64,000 bases of DNA from Linanthus parryae (lineage: Eukaryota > Streptophyta > Magnoliopsida > Ericales > Polemoniaceae). Where the stretch lies: contig JALGPY010000001.1 in the NCBI GenBank assembly GCA_023055425.1, positions 73,092,994 through 73,156,993 of the forward strand, in the 5' to 3' direction. Below the pieces are notes generated by a model. That model searched no databases. It was not told the DNA's origin and saw only the letters and a program-made list of their open reading frames with translations. How positions within the stretch are numbered: the stretch's first letter is position 1; each line of letters opens with the position of its first letter. This document shows positions 27,839 through 38,500 of this stretch, in pieces. A program made the translations under genes and the position numbers.

Positions 27839-29190
27839 GATCTGGTCCAAAAGTCGGGTATGTCCCGATTTTCAAGGGACCGGGGATGCTGGTGGTGGGA
27901 CTGCTACTGGTACTGGTCGAGTCACCATGAGGCAGAAAAGTAAAGAAGAATAAATGTGCAGAAATTAAGTAACTTAAGTGCCCGTGATGCGTGCGTCTCA
28001 GCCAATAACCTCCTAACACTACCAGGGGTTCTACCACAGTCGGCACAGAAACCAAGAAAAATGCAGAAAAATCTCGACCTGGGTACGGGCTCGTGCCTAA
28101 AGCGCAAAATAAAGCGAAGGAAGGGAATGTGGACCTGAGCACCCGGAGCAAGTCTTACGGGTGTTGAATTTTTTGCAAATTCCGGCAGAGAAGGACCGTT
28201 GACCGGTCGCCGAAAACTTTCTCGAGGGAAGTTTGCAATCCCCAAGCACCTTTGTGTGTGACAATGTGCTCCCATATGGTCGAGTGTATTTTCGTACACG
28301 GGGGTCGATTTCTCGGTTCTGCGGAAAACTGTTCCTGAAGAATCCCCAACTCGTACGAGTCCCTGTGACGGTCGAGTGTGCCAGAACACACCGGGGTCGA
28401 TTCTTCAAGTTTTCGATAATCTTCCTTTTCTCTTCTCTTTCACCTTTCCTTCTACGAAATTTTCCGAATTTGCTTCAAGCTCCACGAATCTGTGTTTTCC
28501 CTCAAGAACACCTCTCGGTTGTCTTCAACCCCCACACTAGCTCGGTGCAAGTTTCTAAAAACTGAAGCTAGTATGACGATCCTTGCGGCGAGGGGATTCC
28601 AGAAATGCCTTCAATACTTGATTTCAAGCACCTTTGAAAAATTTTGTTCTTGGAGCTTGAGAGCTATGGAAGTAGAGAGAGAGAGAGAGAGACGAGAGGC
28701 CAAACATGACCCCATACCCGCCGGCCACCCCCTTAAAACCCCTACTTTGCCAAAATTACAAAAATGCCCTTCACTTAAAATGCCCTTCATATTATACGCA
28801 CATAGTGGCATTTGAGCTTAAAATTTTCATGACTTTTGTCAAGTTTGGGCTGCTGTGTACGTATAATACGCACAAGGTGTGCATATTGCACACAGCAACT
28901 CAAACTTGTCAATTTGTTGCAAAATTTTGGGCAGAATTGGGCGGCTGTGTACGTATTATACGCACACCGCAGCCTAATTATGAAATATTTATCTCTTTCT
29001 TTCCCTCTGTTTGCGTATTATACGCACACAGTTGCATTTCTGTTATGTTTTGTCTTCTTTCTCTGCTCTGCTGTGTCTGCACATGCTTAATTCAAAGTAA
29101 ATACCCACTCATATTATCTCTCTCAAAATTCAAAACTTAAAATAAAACTGATATAATTTAAACTAACTTACTACGTTGGGTTGCCTCCCA
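27839..29190 (-). other. 3' untranslated part of Athila-like element, cut by the array
   Basis: This lies downstream (minus strand) of the integrase scrap. It begins with the module GTTGGGAGGCAACCCAA (about 29174-29190), typical just after pol in plant Athila/Tat elements. It then holds a cluster of TACGCAC palindromes (28790-29035), a GA run (28675-28695) and two diverged copies of a module starting AATCGACCCC (near 28301-28311 and 28392-28402). Overlapping short frames exist on both strands and none is convincing. Composition and palindromes resemble the 5' LTR at 31752-33827, so part of it may be LTR-derived. Confidence 0.55.
28790..29035. repeat. Cluster of near-palindromic GTGCGTAT/ATACGCAC repeats (left)
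   Basis: Four imperfect palindromes of the type GTACGTATTATACGCAC lie near 28793, 28858, 28948 and 29010. A variant reading GTGTGCATATTGCACAC lies near 28878. Each could fold into a short hairpin. A second cluster lies in the LTR at 32775-33080. Confidence 0.75.
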
Positions 29191-29243
29191 ACCAGCACTT
29201 ATAATTTACGGTCGACGGCCTGACCCAGTTACCTCATGTTTGC

Positions 29244-29486
29244 TCAGGGGACGTCAAAGTCGCCAGGGTCTACCTTGACAACTGTTGTCGGGTCCAAATA
29301 TGGCTTGACGCGGTTTCTGTTCACCCTGAAAGTTGCACTGTCATGCGGATTCTTCAATTCAACCGCATCCCATGAAAGTACCTATTTGATGATAAACGGT
29401 ACTGACCTCCTGGATCTCAATTTTACCGAGAAAAACTGCCTGCGAGAATCGTAGAGAAGTACTTTCTGCCCTACTTGAAACTTCTT
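29244..29486 (-). pseudogene. C-terminal scrap of Athila-like integrase/pol
   Basis: The minus strand translates from 29486 as KKFQVGQKVLLYDSRRQFF, the post-catalytic integrase region of plant Ty3/gypsy pol. After one in-frame stop it continues to ...VVKVDPGDFDVP and a stop at 29244. The last residues and the following GGGAGGCAACCC module match the end of Athila/Tat pol. RT, RNase H and the catalytic core of integrase, normally more than 2.5 kb, are missing between this scrap and the protease frame upstream. The element is therefore internally deleted and cannot move by itself. Confidence 0.8.
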
Positions 29487-30457
29487 TGGCTGCTCTGAAA
29501 TTTGATGGCTCGGGAGCGGTTCAACTCTAAAGTTGGTGGCTCTTTGAGTGACGGAACCACGAAAAATTTCTGCCCACCTTTTTCGTGCAGCTGTAAAGTA
29601 GTCCGGTTTTCAACTTGCATGGCCTGCTCCTCCTGGAATCTCTCCTCGTTCTCTCTGTTCACTCTGTCAATCTCTTCCCATAGCTCATTCATCTCCTCGT
29701 TTTCCTAACCTTCTTCGACTACCTCCACATTGAAGATGTCTTCATGCTCATAATAATTCGGCAGTTGCAAAATTTTGAAAACGTTGAACTTCACCTTATC
29801 TTCATTAATCTTCATGGTCAGTTCTCCACTTTTGCATTTTATCATGACTTCTCCTGTATCCAAAAACGGTCTGCCCAGAATGAGTGGTATGTCTCCTGCC
29901 TCCATGTTCAGAATTACGAAATCAGCCGAAAAAATCAAGTCTCCGACTTTCACGAGAATGTCTTCAATAACTCTGTAAGCATGCTTCACGGATCTGTCCG
30001 CCATCTGCAGCTTGATACTAGTGGGTCTGAGTTCACCGACTTTCAAAGTTTTGAAAATTAATAAGGGCATCAGATTGATACTGGCCCCTAGGTCACACAG
30101 AGCCTTTCCTGTGTAAGCATTACCTAGGGTCACCAGGAAGACAAAACGGCCAGGGTCCTTCCTCTTCCTCGGTAGCCCATTCTTCACACAGTTGCTCACT
30201 TCTGTCGTCATATTTATGGTCTCAAAATCACTCATCCGCCTCCTACCATACATAATGTCCTTGAGGAATTTGGCATAAGTGGGCATATTTTCCAACACCT
30301 CGGCAAAGGGGATGTTGATCTGCAGCTGCTTGAAAATATCGAGAAACATGGCACAGTCTTTGCTATCGTCCCTCTTACGTGTCTTCAAAGGATACGACAC
30401 CTCTTTGGAGAGGTAACGTTTCTTCTTCCTTCTCATCATGCACTTCATCCTGCTCAA
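29471..30457 (-). pseudogene. Athila-like retropepsin region of gag-pol
   Basis: One frame of about 329 codons, broken by a single in-frame stop at 29705-29707. Residues about 105-210 are a retropepsin-like aspartic protease with the Athila-type motif CDLGASINLMP (catalytic Asp at residue 122) and the second motif LILGRPFL. The N-terminal part is basic and carries the linker between gag and protease. After the stop the frame continues with a charged stretch that ends where the integrase scrap starts in another frame. Known role: cleaves the Gag-Pol precursor. Here it is a remnant, since nothing downstream is functional. Confidence 0.82.
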
Positions 30458-30573
30458 CTGAGCCCTTCAGCTGGGGGCCTACGAATGAGTTGTCGCCCTG
30501 GGAAAATACTTCGTGTTCGACAATTTTCAACTTTCTGCACGTGCATGGCTAGGGTACGGCGGATCCTGTAGTG

Positions 30574-31624
30574 CTAATCCACTTCGAGTGGTGATGGCAT
30601 TGATCTGAGCACGTGGAATGTTAATTGTGGTTTAGGGTAAGTTTGTGTTGCTCTCTTGGTTAGCTGCTTTGCTAACTGCCCAACTGGTACCTCCAAAGAG
30701 CGTAGTGAAGTTTTGGTAGATTGTAGGTCAGCTGCAAAGGCATCCGTTTGTGAAAACCCGTATTCCATAGTCTGAAACATAGACTCAATTTTCTTATCTG
30801 ACTGTCGTACTGCTGTGCAAATGGGACCGGATGCACTTGCTGTACCGGCCTGCTGAGCCGGTGGCCTGTGCTGGATCCTGGCGCATAGATTGTAGAATTC
30901 GGGTTTCCGTACCGGAACCCGGGATGATCTCTCGTGCCCGGTATGTACCGGCTCGGATGCCACTGCTGCTGTACGTAATTTGCATCATCGTGTCTAAGCT
31001 CTTCGATGGCTGCGTCCAGATCTGGCTCTCCCACTACTGCGACATCCTTCTTTTCCGAGTATACTTTCTTAACCAAGTCTTGCACGATCTTGGCCATATT
31101 ATCTATCAGGTCGTCTTCCACTGGCTCGTCTCGGGGCGTGATCTTGCGATCGTCAAACAATCGAGTGTCATGCTTGGTTAACTACTTCATCAGCTTATAG
31201 GCCCCGTCTTCTAACCAATCTTTGGCTACTCCGTAAAGGAAGTAAGGAAAAGGATCAACATCAGTGCCTCAGCTTCAACTCCCTTATACCAGAATTTGTT
31301 GCAGTAGTCCTGGAATTTCCCGATGAAGTCGTTCGGGTCTTCGTCAGCTTTGCCATGGAATGGGCAGAGGGTCTGATTAGTCTGGATAGTGGACTGTTTT
31401 AGGTCGAAGTGTTCTGCGGTGATCTCTGTCACCACAATAGCTCGCTCATGTCCTCCCGGGGGAACCTCAAAATTTTCCACCAATGCCTTTCCAGATCTGT
31501 TGTATGTCCTCTGGTTGTTCCGGGCAGCAAAACCTGCTGCGATCAGATCCTCGATATACCGAGCCATCTGGGCAGGGGTACGTGTCTCGGGCAGTTCTGG
31601 CGTTCCTTCAGTATTGTCCCCCAA
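30574..31624 (-). pseudogene. Athila-like gag, broken
   Basis: The first part (31624-31226) starts MGDNTEGTPE and contains the retrotransposon gag core motif LCPFHGKADEDPNDF. The second part (31160-30574, frameshifted) contains HPGFRYGNPN and VGQLAKQLTKRA, both like the C-terminal half of Athila gag. The two are joined through at least one stop near 31190, and residues expected between them are missing. Gag normally builds the virus-like particle around the RNA. The start ATG at 31624 lies about 100 bp inside the primer site, as expected for gag. Confidence 0.8.
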
Positions 31625-31727
31625 CCTGAAAAAAACAGATATCTCAAGAGCAGTGAGATAACAGAAAAATAAAAATAAAAATAAAACTCAGAAAGTTAAT
31701 TCTGACTACTAAATATACGGTAAAAAG

Positions 31728-31745
31728 TCCCCGACAACGGCGCCA
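31728..31745 (-). promoter_or_regulatory. tRNA-Asp-type primer binding site (Athila-like element)
   Basis: The minus strand reads TGGCGCCGTTGTCGGGGA, the primer site usual for Athila/Tat elements. It lies six bases inside the LTR that starts at 31752. An equivalent site (TGGCGCCGTTGCCGGGGA) occurs at 62918-62935. Confidence 0.9.
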
Positions 31746-32701
31746 AAAACTTGATGCGCTTTTTAGCGTGCTGTTCGCAAGTATACGAATCAAGTAATAT
31801 AGAGAGGATTTTCAACTCGGAATATCGATCCCACAGAGACTTTGCAGGTATTTCTAGTAATCAGTTTTAACGAACAAAGTGTAAAAAGGTGGAATATTTT
31901 GAGAGTTTGCTTACTAACTAAGTACTGAAAGTAAATAACTGAAACGTAAATCCTTTTATGAGGATTTTTTGAATGATTCTAAGGTTGTAAAACTAGGGGT
32001 TGAGCTACTAGATTCCAGGATCCCCTAGGGTCTCTACAGATTTTTGTTCTAGTTTGATAGGAATACATACAACAGTTATTTATCCGTGCCACGTACCAGT
32101 TGCGCATTATCTTTTCTTTTCCTGCACGTTATCACGATTCTGCAGACATTCGAATACCTATTAAGCTTCCTTAGTCTGCAGTCTCGTTCTAAGTCTGCTC
32201 GGGTTTCTAACCTGTCCTAAAGGCCCGGGTCAGATTCTCTAACAATTGGTCAAACGATTTCAGGCTAGTCCTAACTCCCCTTCGCTAGTCGGCCCATCGG
32301 TGTAAGGTGCTAAATTCTGTCTTCTCTTCCTAACCCTAACCGGACGTTTTCACCTACCGGCTCGGGTTTGTAGCAATTCTGGGTGATCAAGCCGAGCATG
32401 CATGAACAGTAAAATTCAAAGACAGAATAACGAACAAAGCTGCTGCTATTAAGATACTGCAATCATGAATTCATAATCAAAACATAGAAATAATCTATGA
32501 GTACGAACCCTAGGTTACCGAGAACCTAGGTAAAAGTCTAGCTACTAAAACTCATAACGTAAATGACAAAGTTTTTGAATAAAGAGAGAGAAGAAGAGCA
32601 AATGAATGTCTTGGAATCTGGATTCTCACTTTCGTGCTCTCCTGGGATGCTTTGACTTGTCCTTGGATGTGTTGATGTCTTAATACGAGTCGTGGACGAG
32701 T

Positions 32702-32710
32702 CTTTATATA
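32702..32710 (-). promoter_or_regulatory. TATA-like box in Athila-like LTR
   Basis: The minus strand reads CTATATAAAG inside the LTR, about 1.1 kb from the LTR start and upstream of the GA-rich leader at 32575-32600. This fits a U3/R boundary promoter. Inferred from sequence only. Confidence 0.5.
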
Positions 32711-32774
32711 GTGCTGGAGAAGTTTTTGGAAAACTGCCTATATTTACGAAACTGCCACCGGCAAAAACTATCTC

Positions 32775-33080
32775 GGAATACGTATTGTGTGCATATAGTA
32801 CGCACACCGTGGCCCTGGGTGCTTCTTTCTCTATCCTGAGTGCGTATAAGGCTGGTTCTTTGTGCGTATAATACGCTGTGTGCGTATAATATGCACATGG
32901 TATGCGTAATATACGCACACCGTGCCTGAAGTCTCAGCTTCTATCTCCTCTTGTGCGTATAAAAGACCCTATGTGCGTATGAAAGTCCATGTGTGCGTAT
33001 AATACGCACAGGGTATGCGTAAAATACGCACACTGTGCTCCTGCCTTGCCAAAACCTCCCCTTTCTCTGCTACGCACAGA
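32775..33080. repeat. Cluster of near-palindromic GTGCGTAT/ATACGCAC repeats (right)
   Basis: At least eight copies or half-copies of GTGCGTATAATACGCAC lie in about 300 bp, for example near 32863, 32880, 32902, 32951, 32972, 32993, 33014 and 33069. Some are full inverted repeats, others single arms. In the transcript they would form stacked hairpins. Confidence 0.78.
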
Positions 33081-33827
33081 GTGGGCTTCTCAGCTCATTT
33101 TCTGCCTTCTTTGCCTCGGCCTGCGTTTTAACCCGAAACTTGTCAAAATTAGCAAAATACCCCTGGGTTAAAACAGCTCCAAATTCCGCCCAATCCTGAA
33201 TCTGGTCATAGGAAAACTGCTAACTGAATTTGGGAGACAAAATCTGAACTCGACTCCGGAAACCTGGGCCCAATGTCAAAAGTACTAAAATACCCCATGG
33301 TCAAAACTTTCCCGGAAATCGACCTGAAAATAAAATAACTGATCACGACTCCGGATACTGGGACCCAGGCTTGGGTGTGGCCTGTCTGGGACCCACACTT
33401 GACGGGAGGTCGGTTTTTGGCCGGACTCCGTTTTGGCAATATGACCTGTTTTCGGAGAGCCCTTGACGTCTACTTTCTTCTGCTGTAGGTTTCATTCTAA
33501 AATTCCAAGTAGATATCAAGATATTGTCAACCGAGCGTATCCTGGTCATTCTCAGTTCTGGCGTTTTCAGCTTCCTCATCTCTCGCCTCTGCAATCCTGC
33601 TTCATTCCCGGCTCCTGCACAAGTCATGTCCCTGCGTAGACAACATGAACAAAAACCCGTGATCATATCTCGAAATGCGCAAAATAAGCAGAAATGCATG
33701 AAGAGATGATAAACATCTCGTTCTCACTTCCGAGGCCTTCTAAGGGTGAATTCTTGCTAAAACACAGTTTCCTACACAAACGCACATCATATCAGGCTCA
33801 AAGATAACTCCTAGTGGGGAGTTATCA

Positions 33828-34100
33828 GTTATCCAAAATAAATCCAACTTATTAATCTGCTGAAAATAACATCAAAGTTCACATAAGTCTACTAACCTAG
33901 AGCCAGGTCACCTAAAGAGCAAATAAAACAAATAAAACCTAAATTTCTCTCCCTTTCTGACTTTCATCAAAAAAGAATGCGAATATGTTGGATCAGAGTT
34001 TTTGAAAGAGTTTCTAAAAGATTGTTTGAAAAGATAAAATTTTCAAGACTTTGAAAATGATTTCAAGCCCTTGAAAAGGAGAAGAAATAGTAGGCAAGAG
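33828..34100 (-). other. SIRE-like 3' non-coding stretch
   Basis: No gene. It contains one phased pair of the element's palindromes at 34041-34056 and 34061-34076. It is truncated on the left by the Athila-like LTR, so the SIRE 3' LTR is not in the window at this place. Confidence 0.6.
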
Positions 34101-34785
34101 TTAAGGGGTTGGGTCTTCATCTCCTTGCTGCTCTGCATCTTCCTCATGACTATTTCCCTCATCATCATCAACTTGTTCTTCTTCTTGTTGAGCCACATCA
34201 ACATCCTCAATAATTGAGCTTATGGTCTTGATCACATTGTTAAACAGGAAGGTTAACCCTTCTAATGCCTTCCTTCCATGTTTCAGTTTCTTCTTTACAA
34301 AAGACCTTTTCTTAACCAAAGAAGGATTTTTATTTTGATTCTTTCTTTCAGACTCCATGCTGGATTCAGACTCTGCTTCTTGAAGTTCTTTCTTCTTTCT
34401 GTCTTTCTTTGAAATTGAATAGATTCCATATGAACTTCAAGTAGCTTCTGAATCCGAGTCTTGAATGTAGATATTCTCTTTCCATTTCCCTTGTAAGTGA
34501 TGTCATCCTTCTTCTTCACCTTCTTAGGGCTACCAATATGAATTTCCATATTTTTTCTGGTGCAGACTCCACTGCCTTCTTCTTCTTGCTGGACACTGGT
34601 GTCTGATCTTTCTTTGCCTTCTTCTTGGGAGGAGGAGGTGCTATATCTTCTGCTGTTGGAGTCTTTGAACTGGAGTCTCCACTGATGGTCTGAACCTCTT
34701 CCACAGTGACCTTTATTTTCTTCTCTGTTGCAGCCTTTGAACCACCATCCATCTTAATTCTCTCAGAGGCTCTTCTAGTTCTCAT
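34101..34785 (-). pseudogene. Extra 3' ORF of SIRE-like element, frameshifted
   Basis: Three overlapping minus-strand frames (34785-34516, 34549-34295, 34358-34101) join to about 228 codons with two frameshifts. The start is MRTRRASERIKMDGG. A lysine-rich block PPPPKKKAKKDQ resembles a nuclear localisation signal, and the C-terminus is very acidic (VDDDEGNSHEEDAEQQ). It sits downstream of RNase H on the same strand, where SIRE-type elements carry an extra ORF of uncertain role. I see no signal peptide or membrane segment, so I do not call it envelope-like. Confidence 0.6.
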
Positions 34786-35226
34786 TAGGGTTTGGGGAGA
34801 ATAAGAGAGAGGTAGGATAGATACGAAGGAGAGAAAGAGAGGAGATGATAAATTGAAGAGAGTTTCAGTTTGAAAAGGAACTAGATATTCTCTCTAATCT
34901 TTGAAGATCTGCTGAATCAAAAAGATTCAAATTTTGTGTGTGCCGTTGGAAATAAAAGATATAATACTATTTTGGCTAAAAGGGTTATTTTAAAAATTGA
35001 GGGACAACATTGAGCAATTATCTACAAAGATAACACCCAATATTGAAAGATCCATATTATTGACTAACTAGCATGCAGTCTTATTTTCACGGCTTTGGAA
35101 TGGATTTCAAGGCGTTGAAAAGCTGTATGATGTAATGCACATATACTCAAAGTTTTGAAAAGATTTTCAAGACTTTGAAAATAAGTTCAAACTTTTGAAA
35201 AACATAAAACTTACATGATTCTCCCC
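34786..35226 (-). other. Spacer between RNase H and 3' ORF of SIRE-like element
   Basis: Non-coding. The minus strand carries a purine tract TTTAGGGGGAGAA at about 35221-35233, resembling a polypurine tract. Five palindrome copies start at 35085, 35105, 35145, 35165 and 35185, all on a 20-bp grid. Confidence 0.65.
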
Positions 35227-35887
35227 CTAAACCAATGCTTCTTTATTTATAATGCCCAATTCCAATCTTAAGGCTGAGAATCTTTCATCTGGCAATGGTT
35301 TAGTGAAGATATCTGCAAATTGTATGTTAGTAGAAACAAATGGCATGATCTCTGATGAAGTAATGTCTAACATCAATATGCTTTGTTCTGGAATGCTGAA
35401 CTGGATTCTTTGTAATTGATATTGCACTTGTGCTGTCACACTTGATAGGTATATCCATGAAGTCAAATCCAAGGTCTCTCATTTGTTGTGCTATCCATAA
35501 CACTTGTGAACAGCAAACTCCAACTGCTATGTATTCAACTTCTGTTGTTGATAGTGCAACTGATTTTTGCTTCTTTGAATTCCAGCTGATTAAAGATGAT
35601 CCAAGAAATTGACAGCATCCTGATGTGCTCTTTCTATCAACTTTATATCCTACAAAGTCAGCATCTGAATAGACACACAAAGAGAAGTTAGATTCTTTAG
35701 GATACCAAAGCCCTAAGTCTTTGGTACCATTTAGATATCTCAATATTCTCTTTCCTGCAGTCAAGTGTGATTCTTTAGGATCATCTTGAAATATAGCACA
35801 CATGCACACACTGAACATGATATCTGGTCTACTAGCTGTGAGGTAGAGTAATGATCCAATCATACCTCTATATTCTTTCACATTCAC
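35227..35887 (-). pseudogene. Ty1/copia RNase H region (SIRE-like)
   Basis: The frame from 35887 begins MNVKEYRGMIGSLLYLTASR, then RPDIMFSV and CVYSDADFVGYKVDRKSTSG. The block ALSTTEVEYIA follows, then TKHIDVRHYFIRD. This is the RNase H domain that degrades the RNA strand during reverse transcription. One frameshift near 35330-35340 separates it from the closing block FADIFTKPLPDERF, which ends at 35227. Acidic residues in SDADF and TEVEY match those expected in the active site. Confidence 0.88.
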
Positions 35888-36700
35888 ATTCCCAGATTAA
35901 TCTTTGTTTAGAGACAGTGTAGAACTCATGGGGGTCTTAATCTCTTTGGACTGAGACATATTGTACTTGCTTAGCAAGTCCCTCGTGTACTTGCTTTTGT
36001 GTAGGAATATTCCTTTCTTCTTCTGATGAATTTGAAGTCCAAGAAAGAAGTTCAATTCTCCCATCAAGCTCATTTCAAATTCCCTGCTCATAAGACTTAA
36101 GAATTCCTTTCAAAGATGATCATTAGTAGCTCCAAACAGAATATCATCAACATAAATTTGAACTACAAGCATGTACTTCTCATGAGTCTTTATGAAAAGG
36201 GTCTTGTCTACTAATCCTCTTTTGAAATCGTTTTCAAGTAGAAACTTTGACAATCTTTCATACCAAGCTCTTGGAGCTTGTTTTAAACCATAAAGAGCCT
36301 TGTCAAGTTTCTAAACATGATCTGGAAACATGTCATTTTAAAACCTGGAGGTTGAGCAACATAAACTTCTTCTTTCAAATAGTCATTTAAAAATGCACAC
36401 TTCACATCAATTTGAAAGAGTTTCATGTTTTTGTGAGATGCAAATGCAAGTAGAATTCTAATTGATTCTAACCTGGAAATAGGAGCAACATTTTCTTCAT
36501 AGTCAATACCTTCTTCTTGATTGTAGCCTTGAGCTACCAATCTAGCTTTGTTCCTGATTACCTTTCCATTCTCATCTAACTTGTTTTTGAATACCCATCT
36601 GGTGCCAATAACAGACTGATTTCTTGGTGGAGGAACTAGATTCCAGACCTTGTTCCTTTCAATCTCATTGAGTTCACTTTGCATTGCTATAATCCAGTAT
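35888..36700 (-). pseudogene. Ty1/copia reverse transcriptase (SIRE-like), frameshifted
   Basis: The N-terminal part (36684-36283) has MQSELNEIERNKVWNLVPPP, IGTRWVFKNKLDE, ARLVAQGYNQEEGIDYEE and LFQIDVKCAFLNDYLKEEVYV, ending in a frame change after QPPGFK. The catalytic box IYVDDILFG lies at about 36117-36158 in another frame. A third frame (36091-35897) gives MGELNFFLGLQIHQ and SKYTRDLLSKYNM. All RT blocks are present in order but spread over at least three frames. The expected block PISRLESIRILLAFA is intact. No single protein can be made. Confidence 0.88.
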
Positions 36701-37151
36701 GCTTCTTGTTATGCTTCCTTCACAGTTTTAGGTTCTACAAGAGAGATAAAAGCATTAAAAGCACAGAGATTCTTCAACTGTGATCTAGTTTGTGTAGCAG
36801 TGGTTGGATCATAAATAATGTTATCAACACGATGAGATGAGAGATGTTTAAATCTCTTCCTTGGTGTCCATGGTTCAGGCTGTCCATTTTTCTTCTCAAG
36901 TCTCTGAGAACTTGAAGTAGTAGCTTGTTCTGCTGTCTTCTCTGGAGGTTATGTTTCAAGGCTTTGAACCTTAGTTTCAAGGCCTTGAAAGTGCCTGCTT
37001 TGTTCCTGTGACATTTCCCTGGATCCTTTTGAGGATTCTTCTTCGGTATCTGAATCATGCGTGTTCAGATTTAGATCTGCAAAACCATCACTCAAAGAAC
37101 CATCATAGCTTTCATCAAAAATAACATGAATGCTTTCTTCAACAAGCCTGG
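36701..37151 (-). pseudogene. Ty1/copia integrase-RT linker (SIRE-like)
   Basis: Low-conservation linker between integrase and RT with broken frames. It includes a minus-strand stretch GTFKALKLRFKALKHN encoded by a pair of palindromes at 36954-36969 and 36975-36990. No catalytic domain is expected here. Confidence 0.6.
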
Positions 37152-38105
37152 TTATCTTATTTTAAACTCTATAGGCTTTGCTTGTCTGTGAATAGCGAAG
37201 AAAAATACCTTCATCACTTCTTGCATCAAACTTACCAAGATTTTCCTTGCCATTATTGTGGACAAAACAAGTACAACCAAATGGTTTGAAGTAAGAAATG
37301 TTGTCTTTCTTCTTTTGAACAACTCATAGGGGGTCTTCTTCAGAATAGGTCTGATCAAGCACCTGTTAAGAATGTAGTTTGCTATATTCACAGCTTCTTC
37401 CCAATAATGTTTTGGCAATCTATTTTACAAAAGCATTGTTCTTGACATGTCTTCAAGAGTCATGTTCTTTCATTCAACAACTCCATTCTGTTGAGGAGTT
37501 CTAGGAGCAGGAAAATTGTGAGAGATACAATGTTTAGAACATAATACATCAAACTCTAATTGATCAAAATCTCTACCATGATCACTTCTGATTGAAGCAA
37601 TGAGTAGGTTTTTCAAGGTTTGAAGTTCTCTACAAAGCTTTGAAAATTCAGTGAGAGCTTCAGATTTTTCTCTAAGAAACATAACCCAAGTATATCTAGA
37701 GAAATCATCAACAATAACAAGCATGTACTTCTTAACCTTTGGATTTGGAGTTATCATAGGACCATAGATATCCATATGCAATAGTTCAGTGGGTCTCGTA
37801 GTACTTACACAGTTCTTTGGCTTGAATGAGCTTCTAGTTTGCTTGCCTTGTGCACATGCCTTGAATACTTCTTCATCTCTGAACTTGATAGAGGGCATAC
37901 CTCTTACTAAGTTCTTGGAAACTAGCTTGTTCAAGGTATGCAAGCTTATGTTTCCCAACTTTCTGTGCCACAGCTTTGAATCTTCTTTCAAGGCCTTGAG
38001 ACACTTCAAGTTTTCTCCTGCAACTTTGTTACTTTGAAAAATATAAACATTGTTTGATCTAGAGGTTGTGAGGATGCAACTGCAAGATTTCTCATTTTGC
38101 ACCAC
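37152..38105 (-). pseudogene. Ty1/copia GAG-pre-integrase and integrase (SIRE-like)
   Basis: The frame 38105-37470 contains the pre-integrase block LWHRKLGNISLHTLNKL with a zinc-binding-like C-terminus (CAQGKQTRSSF). Next is the catalytic core with first Asp in LLHMDIYGP, second in SIRSDHGRDF and Glu in TPQQNGVVE. All three residues of the D,D,E triad are present. The frame then breaks, and a second frame (37418-37152) resumes with PKHYWEEAVNIANYILNRC. Integrase inserts the DNA copy into the chromosome. Decayed, not functional. Confidence 0.88.
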
Positions 38106-38500
38106 ACATATCTATTTTTCAAAGATAACCTTGCTGCCATTATCACAAAGCTGAGATACACTGAGCAAGTTAAGTTTCAAGCCATCAACTAGATATACAT
38201 CAGAAATAGTATTTTCAGAATCTATACCAACTTTACCAATACCAAGAATACTGCCTTTTCCTTTGTCACCAAGTGTAATTGATCAGTCTGATTGCTCTTT
38301 TAGTTCTGAGAATAAAGATCTATTTCCACTCATATGTCTTGAGCAACAACTGTCCATAAACCATTTTTTCTATTTGATCTTGGTGACAGCCTGCAAACAC
38401 CATTCACTGCCTTACCGCTGTTAGAACAAGTGCTGAATTTAGATTCATATTCATGGTCAACCATGTTGGGTGGTCTAACCCCTTTTGGAACCCGAATCTG
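38106..38500 (-). pseudogene. Ty1/copia protease remnant (SIRE-like)
   Basis: The minus strand translates WFMDSCCSRHMSGNRSLFS from about 38365, then after a stop LVDGLKLNLLSVSQLCDNG. This is the copia-type protease. Its active-site triplet is normally D-S-G and here reads D-S-C, so the Gly is lost. At least two stops lie within the domain. Confidence 0.75.

Larger units (their letters stand above)
31752..33827 (-). repeat. 5' LTR of Athila-like element (2076 bp)
   Basis: Terminal TGAT...ATCA ends. On the minus strand it begins TGATAACTCCCC and finishes next to the primer site. The end proximal to the primer site contains TCGATCCCACAGAGACT, a motif also seen in the other two Athila/Tat-type LTRs of the window. 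A TATA-like box lies at 32702-32710 on the minus strand. A palindrome cluster occupies 32775-33080. Its partner 3' LTR is not in the window; if the array interrupts this element, the partner lies left of position 1. Confidence 0.82.

Noticed and set aside
27834..28815. Frames of 60-155 codons on both strands
   Set aside because: Overlapping, of low complexity, and inside untranslated retroelement DNA with inverted repeats. No family match that I know.
32538..32918. 126-codon frame with repeated YTH/YAH peptides
   Set aside because: The peptide repeats are translations of the ATACGCAC palindromes in the LTR.
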